64,000 nt of DNA from Trichostrongylus colubriformis (lineage: Eukaryota; Nematoda; Chromadorea; Rhabditida; Trichostrongylidae): assembly GCA_963978905.1 (NCBI GenBank), contig OZ022259.1, forward strand, positions 32,732,343 to 32,796,342, written 5' to 3'. Positions within the stretch are counted from its first letter, which is position 1, and every line of letters starts with the position of its first letter. The notes under the pieces are model-generated. The model made no database searches. It saw only the letters and a program-made list of their open reading frames with translations, and was not told the origin of the DNA. The position numbers and the translations under genes are program-made. This document shows, in pieces, positions 1-12,519 of this stretch.

Positions 1-768
1 ACGGAGGGGCAAGACGGGAGTGTAGTTCACTAGCTGCTCAATAAAGCCCCACGCTGGCGGCGAGAATGAACGAGGGACGGCCGGCACTTTTCTGGTGCGT
101 TGGTCACATGTAATTTCTTTTTACCGTCACAGCTGCACTGATTGGCACACTTACTTTCATACTGACTGATCGATCATCCCAGTTCGCTCGCCGCCTTGAA
201 ATGCTCCCACGCTTTTCAAATAAACTACTGGTTTTTTAAAGTCATTGTTTTCTGAAACAACGAAGAATTACAATGATATGACTTCAAACTGAAACCCAAA
301 TGATCAGTGTACATATATGAGAATTCCTTTTTTTTTAGAAGGGGGGGGGGGGGGAGGGGGAGTCTGTAAAAAAGTCACAGTTTTGCAATTGTGGTTACAT
401 TGGAGTTAGAGTGAGCCGTCACCAATGGCGATGTGAGCCTTCCTCCGAGTCCATTTCATACGATTTCCACAACCGTGTTGCTGTACATGGTTCCTGAACT
501 CCGCTCCATTCATACGCCTTAACTGCCCCTCAACTGATGTCATCGTGACGACTGCAAAAATGTACTTTTATGTTTTTGGCCGTTTCTATTTGTGGCATAA
601 CTCGATTACTTTGTTATCATTACAATTGTTCGCTCCTGAAGTGCTTTTTCTGTCCACCCACCCAAAAACTCGCTGCAAACTGTGTCCTGAATGGGGTTGG
701 CAGAGCTATCTTCAATTCTATATAGATTCGATTTTCGTTTTACTGGAAGTAGGCAGTGCTTGGAGGAG
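1..768. other. Non-coding, no gene recognised
   Basis: No reading frame here resembles a protein I know. The only notable simple sequence is an almost pure G run at 341-360, just after a T run. It is probably intergenic. Confidence 0.5.
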
Positions 769-964
769 GTGCAACGCATATGCATCCGTGGATTGATCTA
801 ATTCAGAGCCTGCCATCATCCATGGTCTTTGTGTAGGAAGACGAAGAAGAAGAAGAGAGAATTAATCGAATATGGAGACTTTTCTGAATGACCCCTAGCA
901 CATGGCATCATGGATGATGGTAGGCTGTAAATCAGATCGATCCAAGGAAGCATATGCTTTGCAC
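769..964. mobile_element. Palindromic MITE, ~196 bp
   Basis: The two ends are inverted copies of each other over about 56 bp, starting GTGCAA on the left (769) and ending TTGCAC on the right (964). Both arms share the core GATYGATCT and the inner stretch CCATCATCCATG. The centre is a GAAGAAGAAG-rich loop. No coding capacity is seen and the superfamily is undetermined. Confidence 0.75.
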
Positions 965-1053
965 GGCGTTCAATCACTGCGTGTTCCTACGACATAACAG
1001 CTACTGCATAAGGCGCCATCCTTTCTCTTCTATCCAATTCAAAAAGGTACTTA

Positions 1054-1917
1054 CAAACCATTTCACAACACTAGATAGGGCGTGGCCTACGGACTTGTGT
1101 GAGAGTGTATCGAACTCCCTGATCCCGCCACACACTCTCATCCGAGTCCTTACAGGGGGTGCCAAAAAAAGCAATTTTGCCCACGGCTCACATCTCCCAA
1201 TTATACAAAACATAGGGAAACGAAAGAAATGAAAGTATTGGGGCAAAATATTCCCGAAATGTTCCTCTAAAAGAAGGAACAAGCTTAGACTCACTACTTT
1301 CATTTTCATAAAAATATAGAACCTTTAAGCGGCGCAGCCGGGCTTCGGAGCACCCACGGTATCAAGGTCCCCTTAAAACAGTGAAGCCGGGTTCCATGGT
1401 AGGTCTCTTGTGGAAAGCTTCCTAAGGATTGGCCCTTCGGTTCATGGAAGTCACAGAGCCCCTGCTGCTTGGACAAGGCTGCTATGATCCGAAGTATCAT
1501 TTTTATGCCCAAATCCGCCTCCGGAGGGGTTTCAGTGGTAAGTGCACGTTTTGGCTCTTGGAAACGAAGGGCGCTGGGAACCCGGAAAAACGGGATCCTA
1601 AAGAACACCACCCAGTATGAATCCCCTTAGGTACCCAGAGTGAACGGACCTCAGCAAGGTTGTGAACGAGGGCCACAAAATCTCGGATTTTGCCCAGTTG
1701 AGGTGACACATCTTGTTCACTCTTTCCTCGCTCCCGTTCTTGCTTGTGCAGAGGGCTGCCACGGAGTATAGTGATAGAGTGAGGTCTGCTCTTGAATCTG
1801 GGGATGTGAATACCTCAACAGAATTTGCTGTAGTTCGACTAAAGTGCGGTGAAAGTGGACGAGACAAAATTACTTTTTTTTGGCACCCCCTGTAGACCAC
1901 GCGCTGTGGAATGGACG
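1054..1917. mobile_element. Short TA-flanked MITE, split by a later insertion
   Basis: The left part (1054-1150) and right part (1895-1917) together make a ~122-bp MITE flanked by TA (1052-1053 and 1918-1919). It belongs to the same family as the elements at 47085-47258 and 53765-53896. Shared features are GGCCTACGGACTTG near the left end and CCGCCACACACTCTCA in the middle. A 740-bp second element sits inside it. The TA target and short inverted ends suggest Tc1/mariner-type mobilisation. Confidence 0.75.
1153..1892. mobile_element. 740-bp Tc1/mariner-type MITE nested in another MITE
   Basis: The ends are inverted repeats of about 28 bp beginning CAGGGGGTGCCAAAAA, flanked by TA at 1151-1152 and 1893-1894. 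This is the target-site signature of the Tc1/mariner superfamily. No transposase is encoded. A second, 3'-truncated copy begins at 13009. It interrupts the smaller MITE at 1054-1917, so it is the younger of the two. Confidence 0.85.
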
Positions 1918-1919
1918 TA

Positions 1920-3275
1920 CACACTGCTTGTACACACTTGAAGTATTGTTTCTTCTCCCTTCCCTTACTGAAGAGCAGTGAAGAAGATATTCATTTGTTG
2001 TTTGGTTGGCGTTTAAAGGCTCGTGCGGAATCGAAACCAAGCTAACTCTCTATTACAGCCCATCCCCCCTCGAACAAAAAAATTTCTTTTTGGTTGTCCT
2101 CCGCTATCAAACTGAAAACCCTCAAAATCAAAATTAATTACTCTGTCATAATCATTCATTATTTAGTATTCAATGGTTCCACAAAACCAATGCAACATTT
2201 CAGTCCATTTGAGGATTCTTCACCCACTAGAATTCGAAATATGCTCAGCAATTGTATTCGTTGACAGCTTGATATGCCACCTCACTGTGTAGGTTACTGT
2301 TTTCCTTAATGAAAGCCGTAAGGGAGCTTTCTAGCGGGTGAAGATAGCTCAAGAAAAAGGTCTCAAACTCTTAGGGTCGGGCTCTTGTCGTATTCTCCAC
2401 GCTCACGAAGTTGCGAAGGCATCCGGTAATAGAGCAAGCAAAGTAGGTAGGAGTAGTCCAGGGAGGGAGCACGGGGGTAGAGAAGCGTCACCGACGCGGA
2501 CCGAGTGGTCTGCTAGTCATGTCCGAGCAATGCCTAGTCCCGGTTGTAGCGGCCTCAGTCCCTTATGACTAACCGATGGTGCAACGATAAAGGTGCAGCG
2601 CGGGTAGTTGCAGAAGGATGTATCTACTCACAGAAGGACGTGGTCCCACTATGACTATCGCGAAGTGTTTACTCACTGATCTATCTACCTGGTAATCGAA
2701 TGGAGTACAGTGGCTGTGTTTTTTTATGACTTCAGATACATGTTCATAGGTACATGCTCTCTGGATGGACCAGAGTTGTAGTGGAACTGCTGTTTGGCAT
2801 AGACTAAGCTCGCTAGGGAGAGCGAACACAAGCCACCAGTGGATTCATCATTCGTTCAAATCAGTCTATCCTTTCTTCTCTGATAATCCCCGTGTTTCTG
2901 AAGTTTAGTTGTTGTATGTAGAGTCGTAGAGTTCTCTCCTCATCGTGAATTATTCAGTTCAATTATAAGGTTTACAACAGCTGCTCGAGGCTTATTAAAA
3001 TACGACTGACACTGCCTATATCGACATGCGATTTTAATGAAGCTTCTGAATTCAAATCGGCTACAGAGCGTCTTATCCCGTATCCATCTCCTGAAAATGA
3101 AATCTAAACTACCCTGTAATATGTTCAGAGAACTATCAGATTGAGCTGAATTTATAGTAAATTTGAACCAATTTTACCTTTTTTCTGGAACAATGCCAAG
3201 AGCTTCTTCGGGTTAGCCAGCGAATAACTGATAAAATTAATTTCTTTGCTTAGTGATCACGCATGCAAGCGGAGA
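1920..3275. other. Non-coding, no gene recognised
   Basis: Reading frames are short and unrelated to anything I recognise. I see no inverted repeats or tandem structure of note. Confidence 0.4.
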
Positions 3276-3365
3276 GACGCTCGATTCTATCGTGACCCAG
3301 ATTGGGATGCCGCGCAGTGCGCCGCGTGCGGCACACTGCGCGGCAGGTAACGCGTCGAGTCACGT
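3276..3365. mobile_element. GC-rich palindromic MITE, copy 1
   Basis: It starts GACGCTCGATTCTATCGTGA. At 3309-3344 is a strong hairpin in which GCCGCGCAGTGCGCCGC folds onto its near reverse complement. The outer right arm is degraded compared with copy 2 at 3752-3851. Confidence 0.65.
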
Positions 3366-3751
3366 TTGACGAGGATTAACTTGTACATTTTTCAACAGTT
3401 TCAAGAGATCTCGCAAATTTCATATAAAAAAGGAGTAAATGAAAAGAAAAAAGGGTTCAATAATGATTTGACTGGGAGCGACAGCTTCTCACGCTTCAGC
3501 TATTGTTGATAGATGTTGTAAGTAGAAAGTCAAAAGTTACTTCACGTATTTTACCGCCTGAACTAATTGGTGAATCATCTCATATATAACAAGTGGCACG
3601 GAATAAGTTTACCGGGCTGCATCATTTTGTTCTTGCATCATTTTCTTTCATTTTCACTTTCTTCTAATTCTAGCATTTCGCCGGACTTCGACTGAATTCA
3701 TACCACCCTCCATCAACATGGAAAAGCATCGGCCATTACCTGCTGCAAAGG
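3366..3751. other. Spacer between two MITE copies
   Basis: AT-rich DNA separating two inverted copies of the same hairpin element. No gene is seen. Confidence 0.4.
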
Positions 3752-3851
3752 GACGCTCGATTCTTTTGTGACCCGGCAGTCCAGCGTCGCGCAGTGCGCC
3801 GCGTGCGGCGCACTACGCGGCATCCCGATCTAGGTCACGATAGAATCGACA
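3752..3851. mobile_element. GC-rich palindromic MITE, copy 2 (inverted)
   Basis: It has the same terminal motif (GACGCTCGATTCT on the left, AGAATCGAC on the right) and the same GC-rich central hairpin as 3276-3365. The best match between copies is in opposite orientation. Both ends are preserved here. Confidence 0.7.
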
Positions 3852-4798
3852 TACACCCAGAGTGTTCGGCACGTCCACAAAAAGGATCAATCAACGCTGA
3901 ATGTTTTATTTTTCGTCCTTCATCCTGCCTAACAGTGAAACTAATCAATGCGTAATTTGAATTTCCAGTCGCACACGTGCATGCCTTTTTAAAACTTGTT
4001 TTCTATTTGCATACTCATAGAGATCGATTCAAAGGTGACCACATTTGTACTATATCATATCTAGCACAATGACTCAGCCTCGCACTTGCGTTCCCATGAT
4101 TCCTGGTTTTTCATATGAGTTTAGTCATCATGTCCATATATGCCATCACTGATACGAAATATAATACTTTTGATGAAATAAAGGTTGATTAATTGGTCTT
4201 TCGTAGGCGCTACGCATTCCATTTCCATTCGGAACCATCGTGGCATTTGAATGCGAATTGGCAAGTAAAATGACTTGCGGGGGGTCGGCTGATGCACCAA
4301 TCAGTGTCATATCCTCTGATTCACCGACTTCACAGATGGGAAACTCGATTGACTTAGATTGACTTAGATGGAACATATATTTGAGCCCGTGCCAAACGAG
4401 TAAGAAGCCCCCAGGTCAAACTCGGTGTCGAAAATTTTTTTGTGAACCACTCGCCGCGGCCGCTCGACGCATCGAGCTCAAAATTTGTAACGACTGACTC
4501 GTCGAAGTCAAGATTCATGCTCGCAACTTACCAACCCAAAATACAGCCATCCTTCGAAGGTTTCGACCCATACCTGACCCCGACAACTCCTCACAAAAAA
4601 TGCAATATTTGTAAACCCTCATAGAAAAAAGCTCCGTTTATGGTTCAATTAATGTTGCCATCCAGTGTCTCAATCAATACACGAAGCTGTAAGACATGGT
4701 TTTATCTTCATCATTGCAGATCCTTTCGGTTTCATCAATACTCAGTGGAGTTGCGGGAGTGAATTGCTATATCGGAAAATCGTAAGGCCGCAGTCATA
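3852..4798. other. Non-coding, no gene recognised
   Basis: Only short open frames are present, none with recognisable similarity. Confidence 0.4.
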
Positions 4799-4935
4799 GT
4801 TTGCGGTGCCGGCGGCAGGGCGTATCTCTGCGTCTCCGCATATGCCACACACCCTCGTTGCCTACGTCATCTCTACACCACCCCGTGCCACTCTCCCTCG
4901 CTGCCTGTGAACGCCGCAACGCCCTGCCGGCGATG
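4799..4935 (+). mobile_element. MITE with CTTTGCGG-type ends, copy 1
   Basis: The left end GTTTGCGGTGCCGGCGGCAG follows a TA. Near 4910-4935 the inverted partner (CGCAACGCCCTGCCGGCGAT) appears. The same ~130-bp palindromic family occurs at 27690-27817 and 29636-29773. This copy has a degraded right end. Confidence 0.6.
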
Positions 4936-6188
4936 GGTATGACAGCGGCCTAAGGCATCGTGTGCCGTCGGAGCTATGTATAGGCGCCGTATGTGAGTGG
5001 GTATGGGGTGGTCACTCTGTCCTACGCCTTTTGGCACCCTGTCCATGCATCGCTTCACACATGTGATTTCCTATCCGACGACATACACGACGACACACGG
5101 GAATTTCAAGCGATAAGGTGGTTCAATCCGAATATCTTCTAAGCTACGGTTGAAGTGCTTATATGGGCCTCCTTTCGGCGTTCACATACCACAATTTGCC
5201 ATCTAAAACAACCTGAGGTGCCTCATTTGATCAATCGCGTTCGAATGGGCCAGGCAGCGATTTCCATACCAAGCTGCAAAAGTTTCGAACGTGCGTTGTG
5301 GCTGGGAATGTCTTTAGTTTCTAGTCAGTAAATTTTGATCGTACAGCTTTTCAGGAGACCAGTGAACAGCTTGCTATCAGTCCTCAAAAGTGCATTCTCT
5401 TCACTGCCACTCCACTCGGATAGTGCAATAAACTGAGGCGGTTCCATCACTCCATTCACGGACACCTCATGTATCTTCTCATGGTGCCCAGAGCCCTCTA
5501 TAAATACTCCACCGTACTTGATGGGCGATCAATAGCTCATAGCAGCGGAACTACTGAATTTTCCAAATTATCAAATCGGGCGCGATGCCAGGCGCCGATC
5601 CACACCGAAAACTTGGGCTGTAGAAGAGCCTAATATTTTTTTTCAAAAATAAAAAATTGCAAAAAGATGATAATTTGAAAAAAAACTTATCCGGGCTTAG
5701 ACTTGCCCGAACCCTTAGATGCATTTCGTGAAGTCCATTCAATACATAAGTTGCACGTACACATTCTGCTAAAAATTTATATCTTGATGTCGCTCCATGA
5801 ATAACATTATGTTTGATTGAATTTTAACTCTGAATTTTCATTATTATTTAGTTGTTTTATTCATTTATTTATTTGCTTATTATTTGCTTTGTATTTGTAA
5901 CCTCAACCTCAAACCTGAAACCTTGACAAGCAGCGTGTTGTTTAGTGTTGGCTGTATGTGATTTGCGCGAGTGATACACAATTGAAAGGCACGCTCGTAC
6001 TGGAAGGAGTCAGGGGAACAAGGATCGCAGGTGCGATGAAGTGTAGGTGGAGGAATTTGAAGGGGATCGCATTCAGGGAAGGATCAAGGTAGGTCGCATA
6101 TTTGAAAATTTCGCGAGAATCCTCGACGACCACCTCTTCTCGAGTGAATTTTGGACTGACAAGGTAATCTTTTAAAGGGTCGTGAATG
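4936..6188. other. Non-coding, no gene recognised
   Basis: AT-rich DNA without recognisable coding. A stretch near 5820-5890 is very rich in TTAT/TATT. Confidence 0.4.
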
Positions 6189-7142
6189 TTCGGTTGAGGA
6201 ATAAGTTCTGGCGGTTTTTTAAACTATGTTTTTCACATTGTTCCCTTCATCTTTCGACAAAGCTTATATGTTTTCGATAGAGCTTTTTCTGCTCTATAAA
6301 ATTCTTTTATCTGTTTTTCGATTCCTTCGATTGCCTAATATTTATGAGGTTTGGAAATAAAGTAGGCTGAAGGCAAAAATTGGCACTCGCGCACCTCATC
6401 TTCCTCGTCGCCATCGAGATCAAAAAATGTATGTGCATTTTTTGCGTTTTTAAGACTCACAAATGCAGTACATAGCAAATGTGTGCACTTTCGTTATCTC
6501 CTCTTCCTCGCCTAAGCCTTCGAGCTGAACAAAATACTTAACAAACAATAAAATACAAATATAAGCATTTGATTGAGCTTTTTTCTTTTGCACTACAAGA
6601 TGATGCCACTGGTTTCATGAATACTTTCACAGTTTGATATTCCTGAATCTTAGGAATGGGGTACTCAGAAAAAGCCCACCCTCACTTTTTTCTGCAAGAA
6701 AACGAGATTTTACCAAACGCTTTCGTCGTACAAGAAACTCTTCAACTACAACAGCAGATGGCTCGGGAATGTCTTTTTCCCTCATTTGATCTCATCTGAC
6801 GTGGAGAAGGTTAGCTTTTTTGACTTAGATGCGCCAAAAGTGCAGTTCTTTTACAAATAACTCCATTTCTAAACCTTAAAATCACAAACAATCAAGCAAT
6901 AGAAGCGAATGAAATCGTTCTGTAAAGCTGGAAAAGCACTATCAAAAACCTATGCGCACTTCAGCTTACTTCATTTCCAAACTTCATAAATATTAGGCAG
7001 TCTAAGTAATCGAATAACAGATATAGCATTTTGTAGAGCAGAAAAAGCTCCATTGAAAACATGCAAAGCTTTGTCGAAAGATGAAGGGAACAATATGAAA
7101 AACATAGAACAAAAAACCTCGGGGACATAGTCCTCAACCAAA
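6189..7142. mobile_element. Mariner-derived foldback element, diverged copy
   Basis: The left end (GGTTGAGGAATAAGTTCTGG) and the right end (ending GGGGACATAGTCCTCAACCA) are inverted copies. The arms continue for several hundred bases. Both arms carry an AGAGC-loop-GCTCT mini-hairpin (near 6278-6297 and 7034-7054). Ends and internal motifs match the better preserved palindrome at 57645-59010. The right end is followed by TA. No transposase is present. Confidence 0.75.
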
Positions 7143-7525
7143 TACATAGATAGTCATACTTATTACTAGGTAGCAATGCTAAAATTATTGATTGACGTCC
7201 CTCTTTTTTAGGGACATCTGGAGGATAGAAACAGGTAGCATCGCAAAACATCGGTAGAGGGAGGGGGAGGTATGTAGTATTTCTCAAAAGTTCCCTTGGC
7301 TCTGTCTTTGAGTTGATCGCAGACTAGCCTGGCGCTCTGTTGAGTGCCGAAACGCGCGTTTTACAGCGGATTGGCTACAAAGGGTCTCACTGAACCCATT
7401 TAATACCTGCTCTTCCCTGAAAATCAAAATTATCTCGTGGTATGTCCTAAAGGTAGATTAAAGGTTAACTTGGTACGATTTAACATGTTTTCCGGAACTG
7501 CGCTAGTAGGTATGAACTGGCAAGT
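7143..7525. other. Non-coding, no gene recognised
   Basis: No recognisable gene or repeat seen. Confidence 0.35.
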
Positions 7526-7699
7526 GGTTACTAGTTTCAAAATTGAATTTAGCCTTGTTTTTTTCGGAAACGTAAATGGTCTTAGCATCAGTAATTGTTT
7601 GGCCGCGGCGAGTGGTTATAACTTTAAAATTGGATTTAGCCTTGTTTTTTTCCGGAAACGTAGATGGTCTTAGAATCAGTAATTGTTTGGCCGCAGACG
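7526..7699. repeat. Two-unit tandem duplication, period 87 bp
   Basis: Two adjacent ~87-bp units share GGATTTAGCCTTG / GAATTTAGCCTTG, then CGGAAACGTA and CAGTAATTGTTTGGCCGC. They differ at a handful of positions. The function is unknown and it is probably a simple local duplication. Confidence 0.75.
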
Positions 7700-9440
7700 G
7701 CTCATCCCTGTGTTCTCAAGTCATCGACGGGGCTAGTCCGGCCAGTCTACAGAGTGCCCTTGGCATCGATTTCTGGCGCTCACAAGAACGTCTCTCGGCC
7801 AGTCATTGAAATAGTCGTCGGTAAGCGGAAGGTCTTTCTTCTTTTAGAGATGATAATGAGTCACTCGGACAAACAGTTCACCCGATTTTCATTTTTGTTC
7901 ACTTTCTTTTCCGTTTCATTTCTCTGCGGAAGTTCCGCCTTTTCTCAATGGACTGGCTGTCAGTTGTCATGCGAAAAACCTCCGAGGAGTTCCTTCCCGT
8001 CTTTTTTTTCTCATTTCACTTGTTATCTCGCCAACGACCAAACTCGTGACTATTGGCAGCAGTTTTTGTGAGAGTCTTCATATTTTAGGTCGTATTCCGA
8101 TTCCGACTCTTTGTTAGCATTCAAGAGTTCGATAGTTGTGTTGATAACAGGCCGTACAATACAAAACTTCGCAGCCAGGATTAAAAATCCAATTTTTTTG
8201 TTCACATAGTGGTTCGCAGCAATAACAACTGCCCTCAACCGAATAAGAATAAACAAGTAGGCATCAGAAGTTCAAAACGGCAACTTGACTTAGTACTAGA
8301 ATAATTTTTAAAGAAAAGCGAACTTTTACCTCACGGGTTGCGGCGAAATAGCAGTTAATAAGAACCGAGAACATCAAAATCAGTATCGTTTATCTATCCA
8401 AAGATTTTATTCAATCGAATCTTTTCCACTACTTCAGGTTTGAGCCTTTGAAATTATTCAGTTACTATTTTCATGTATGTAATTCCTGTCACACTCAAAA
8501 GGACCAGTCAAAGTCAACTGATTAGCGCCATGTGACACATACATAGGCAAGCTCTAGTCTCACCATAACCGCAATCAACGCTACAGGGCCTTCAGTCTAT
8601 TGGGAGTGTATCTATTTCTTCAATTAGTATGACGTACATTCAAACCATTCATCATTTCCTATGCCTACCGCTATCTAGATGAAGCTGGTATTCGGGTGAA
8701 CAGTGACAATACACTGCTCCCACTTTTTATTTGTTTATCTGCTTGTTTATTCTATACAAAGTCTACCATATCCTTCATATCCTTCGTAACTACTGCAATC
8801 TGGGTAGAAACGGGAGGTACATAGTTTTCTCAGATATTACAAATGCTGCCTTAACATTACAATGTGCACACTGGAAGCTGTTAGTCGTTTCCTAGATTTG
8901 ATAGAGCGCTCCCGCCTGGTCGCGATTGTTGAATGCCTTTCAAATGATGTTCCTTGTACCATAAAAATTCAGTTTGAATGGATTTTGAGGCGGAGCTCAT
9001 CTCCTTTCCTCGATGTGCTGTCCTTATCGACGTCACTTCTCAGGCCTACTAGTAGTGCCCATTCGGGTGCAGCTCCGTTGCTAGCTTGCACTTGCACTCA
9101 TCAGTGAAATCGCATTTTTCTCAAAAATTTTCCATCAAACTATGTTGTGGGTACTAGCCATGGGGTTACTGTCGGATGGTGTTACCTTTATGGTTTACGG
9201 TCTTCTTGAATCCGACCTCAAATTCGCGCACAAAAACAGTCCGTTTTCTGCGCTCGCCCATTCCATGCGGCACACTCACCACAGTCCCTTACTCATGCAA
9301 GTCAGAAGTTGTTCTTCATCTGTCTGGGCTCTCTGGTGGCCGGCTAGAGATGCAGACAAGAAAGTTCAAGTTCCAAAACACCGACCATCTAGCATATACA
9401 AACTGCGAATCATAAATCAATGCGTAAATCGTGAGGTATG
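7700..9440. other. Non-coding, no gene recognised
   Basis: Some frames reach 80-135 codons, but none has recognisable domains, good splice signals or a plausible partner exon. Confidence 0.35.
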
Positions 9441-9442
9441 TA

Positions 9443-10992
9443 CAGTAGCGGTCAAAAGTTTGGAAACTTTGAATTTTCAACCTCCCTTGATTAAGAAACA
9501 ACCGAGATGCCTCAAATTTACAGAATTACCATAAAATTAAGTAGAGAACACGATGCGCGACGTCGTTTTTTGGAAGTGGAAATTTTAAGTGAGGAAATAC
9601 TGTTTATTTCAAAAAAGGCGCGTCAAAAATTTGGAAACTTTCCAAAAACAAAGAAAATCGAACCCAAGAACGTCAGAATACGAGACAAAAAACTCGTACT
9701 TCGTTAGATAACCGCGTGAATCAATGACAGCCTTACACCTTCTAGGCACTGACTCGATCAGAGCATCAATTTTGGACTGAGGATCGAAACCCATTCTTTG
9801 GACAGAATATCAATTTTTTCATCGTAATTCTTCACTGGACTGTGTCTTGTACGACGCCCAAGTTCCTCCCAAAGGTGCTCAACCGGATTGAGGTCTGGGC
9901 TTTGGCTTGCCCAGTTCATGAAAGTAATTTTCTTCAATCTCAAAAAGTCGGTCACGAGGCGGGAGGCATGCTTCGGATCTTTGTCGTCCTGAAAAATCCA
10001 TTCCCTAGGTATTCTTTGTCGAGCAAAAGGAAGCATTGTACTCTCCAGGATACCCCTATACGCGGACGAGTCCATATTCCCTTGAATACGGAAAAGTGGG
10101 CCAACGCCACATAGACCAAAACATCCCCATACCGTCACATTACCTCCGCCATGCTTCACTGTTGGTACCTGGTACTTGGGATGATTTCTCTTGTTCACAG
10201 GACGTCTCACGTACTTCAAACCATCCCAAAGAGGCAGAACTTCGCTTCGTCGCTGAACAAAACTTTTCCCCACTTTTCTCTGGTCCAGGCAAGGTGCTGA
10301 CAGGCGAAATTCAGTCGCGCCTTCCTATTCTTTGGGCTCACTAGCGGCTTTCTGCTGGAACGTCTTCCAAATAATCCGCCAGCTCACAGACGACGCTGAA
10401 CAGTACTTTGGCTGACAGAAACTCCCAAAAAATTTGCCACCTGCTTGAGAATGTCAGTTGACGAAGCGCTCGGGTCAGCATCCGAGGCCCTTACCATGAA
10501 TGTGTCGTCCCTTGTAGTCGTCTCACGAGGTCTTCCTGAACGATGAGTCTTCACCACACCTCCTTGCCTTTGGTAGCTTTTGAAATTTTTGATGATCGTG
10601 CTTTTAGCGAGGTGACAAGAAAGTTCTTGGGCGTTCCAGATTGAATGGCCCGAACAATCGCCTCCTGCACAGCTAGTGCTACTTCTTTACCATATCCCAC
10701 CTGAAAATGAGGAACTGTGCCACAATTTTATCTGGAACTATGAAAAAATAGCAAACCTTCACAAAACAGCTGTGGGATGATATCGTCATAAGAGAGTTTC
10801 CATACTTTTGACGCGCCATTTTATGAGTAGATCACATAATGTAGATCAATTAATCGAATTTCGGCTGAGCGATGTCACGCATGTGTTTCCTACTCAAATC
10901 TATACTTACCATGTGAATTTGAGACAACTAGGTTGTTTCTTAATCGAGGGAGCTTGAAAATTCAAAAGTTTCCAAACTTTTGACCGCTACTG
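9443..10992 (-). mobile_element. Tc1-like DNA transposon, 1550 bp, inactive
   Basis: Flanked by TA at 9441-9442 and 10993-10994. The terminal inverted repeats are ~60 bp and start CAGTAGCGGTCAAAAGTTTG. A second copy of the core (GCGCGTCAAAA...TGGAAAC) lies inside each end near 9616-9642 and 10794-10818. This gives the two-sites-per-end (IR/DR) architecture known from Sleeping Beauty-type Tc1 elements. The transposase is on the minus strand and carries inactivating changes. Confidence 0.93.
9758..10819 (-). pseudogene. Tc1-family DD34E transposase, broken
   Basis: A start codon at 10819 opens a 21-codon exon ending at 10757. A 56-bp intron (10756-10701, GTTTGC...TTTTCAG) leads into exon 2. 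Exon 2 shows a helix-turn-helix region, HRSGRPRE, NRKARLNFA, FSDEAKF (first catalytic Asp), VPTVKHGGGNVTVWGCF, WIFQDDKDPKH (second Asp) and SPDLNPVEHLWEELGRR (catalytic Glu). Lesions seen are a frameshift near 10630, an in-frame stop near 10395 and a frameshift near 10230. The open stretch 10273-9758 covers the C-terminal half. Family membership is certain, and loss of function follows from the lesions. Confidence 0.92.
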
Positions 10993-10994
10993 TA

Positions 10995-12519
10995 CCTCTC
11001 CTTTCTTTGACGGGATTTGAATGCTGTAAAATCGGATAAAGCCAAATGATTTAGGACATCCTGAATTTGTCCTGAATTTGCAGATCCACCTGTTTTTTGA
11101 ATTTTGTTAGTTTTGGGTTGGTTTTAATCATATCTGCTGCCACTCTTTAATATTCATTATCGGCATCAAAAGGTAGAAAATGTCACATTAAGAACTACAA
11201 TAAAGCAATGCTTCACATGAAAAACATCTGGAGAAGCGCAAACAAAAAATAAATTTACTAAAACTAAATGTATTTATTTATTTAATACACACGGAGGTGC
11301 GCCAAATGATCAGAGAAGCAAACCATCGAAAACACGCATTCTTAAAAACAAAAACAAAAACTTTTCGAAAAATTTTTTCGTTTCAATTCCTCTAAAAAAG
11401 GAAGGCATAAATCCGTACAAATCTGTTCATGCTCTCAAGAGGTCTTCTTTGAACACCGTTGGCTGGCTTGAAAAACGAAACCAAAAAGGTGGGTTCAAAA
11501 AAAAAACCATGTATTTCACGAAATCATTACCTGCATGATTGTGGGTCTAGCTCGAGTGTATGGCGCACACTGACAACTAGACTTGTCCCCAGCGTGTACG
11601 TCATTTCTCTCCAATTCCCGCTCGAATCACACTTTGTAAGAGTTCTCATATCGACCTCAGCCGTTCGCAGCGTTTCTTTTATGTGTCATCTGTCTTAGCA
11701 TACCCGTTTTTTCGGGCTGTCAGCCGTTTTGCTCTCACTCTCTCATAGTACGCCACAGTCAGCGTCTCATCACGCCACCCCATTCGCTGTTATTCTATTC
11801 TCTCTCAAATGAGTTTGACGTTCATCACAGAAAGAAGTATTACCAGCTATTGTGGCAATCGATTGTGCCATCCTGACATTCCTTTTCCGTCCTTTCAGTT
11901 ACTCCCCTAGGACTCACCAGAATGACTCACCTCGCTTTCTTTTTTTAGAGAACACTGCCCGCAAAAGTTTTGATTGTCATTGAAGTGTCCTTGAACTCAA
12001 AGTGGTTATCATCAGCTCCTAGAAATAGACATTTCTCAAGGCTACATCACTTGGAGTTTTGCCATTTTCTACATTTCTCAGTTTGGTACCACTCAATACC
12101 CTACTGCATTGTAACTCGAACCATGGCTAGTTGTATAGGTAGCGTAGAGGACAGAATCGCTGTTTTGCGTTCACGCAGTCCTAGGTATCGACTATTGCAA
12201 CTAAATAAACCACATCATTCGCTAGAAATTTTTAAAGCGCAAATCTAAACATCTCTGAATACCCTGTTAACGATAGTACTGACACAGTGTGCCTTGGTTT
12301 TTCGTGACTTTCATGAGAATCATGGACGTGAACACTTCTTGTTATTGAAAAGACGCGCTTTTTCTTTTTGCCTTCAGTCATTATTTTCGATGCTCATTTT
12401 AATTGCCGCAGTGTAATAATGGAGAGCAGCTCCAAAATTTTGTTCAAAAATTCCAAAAAAGCAGCGAAGTCAACAAAAAATTTTTGAATTTTTTTCGAAT
12501 TTTTGGTGTTAAGTAGGCT
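10995..12519. other. Non-coding, no gene recognised
   Basis: AT-rich with A/T homopolymer runs around 11340-11420 and 12440-12505. No recognisable gene. Confidence 0.4.
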
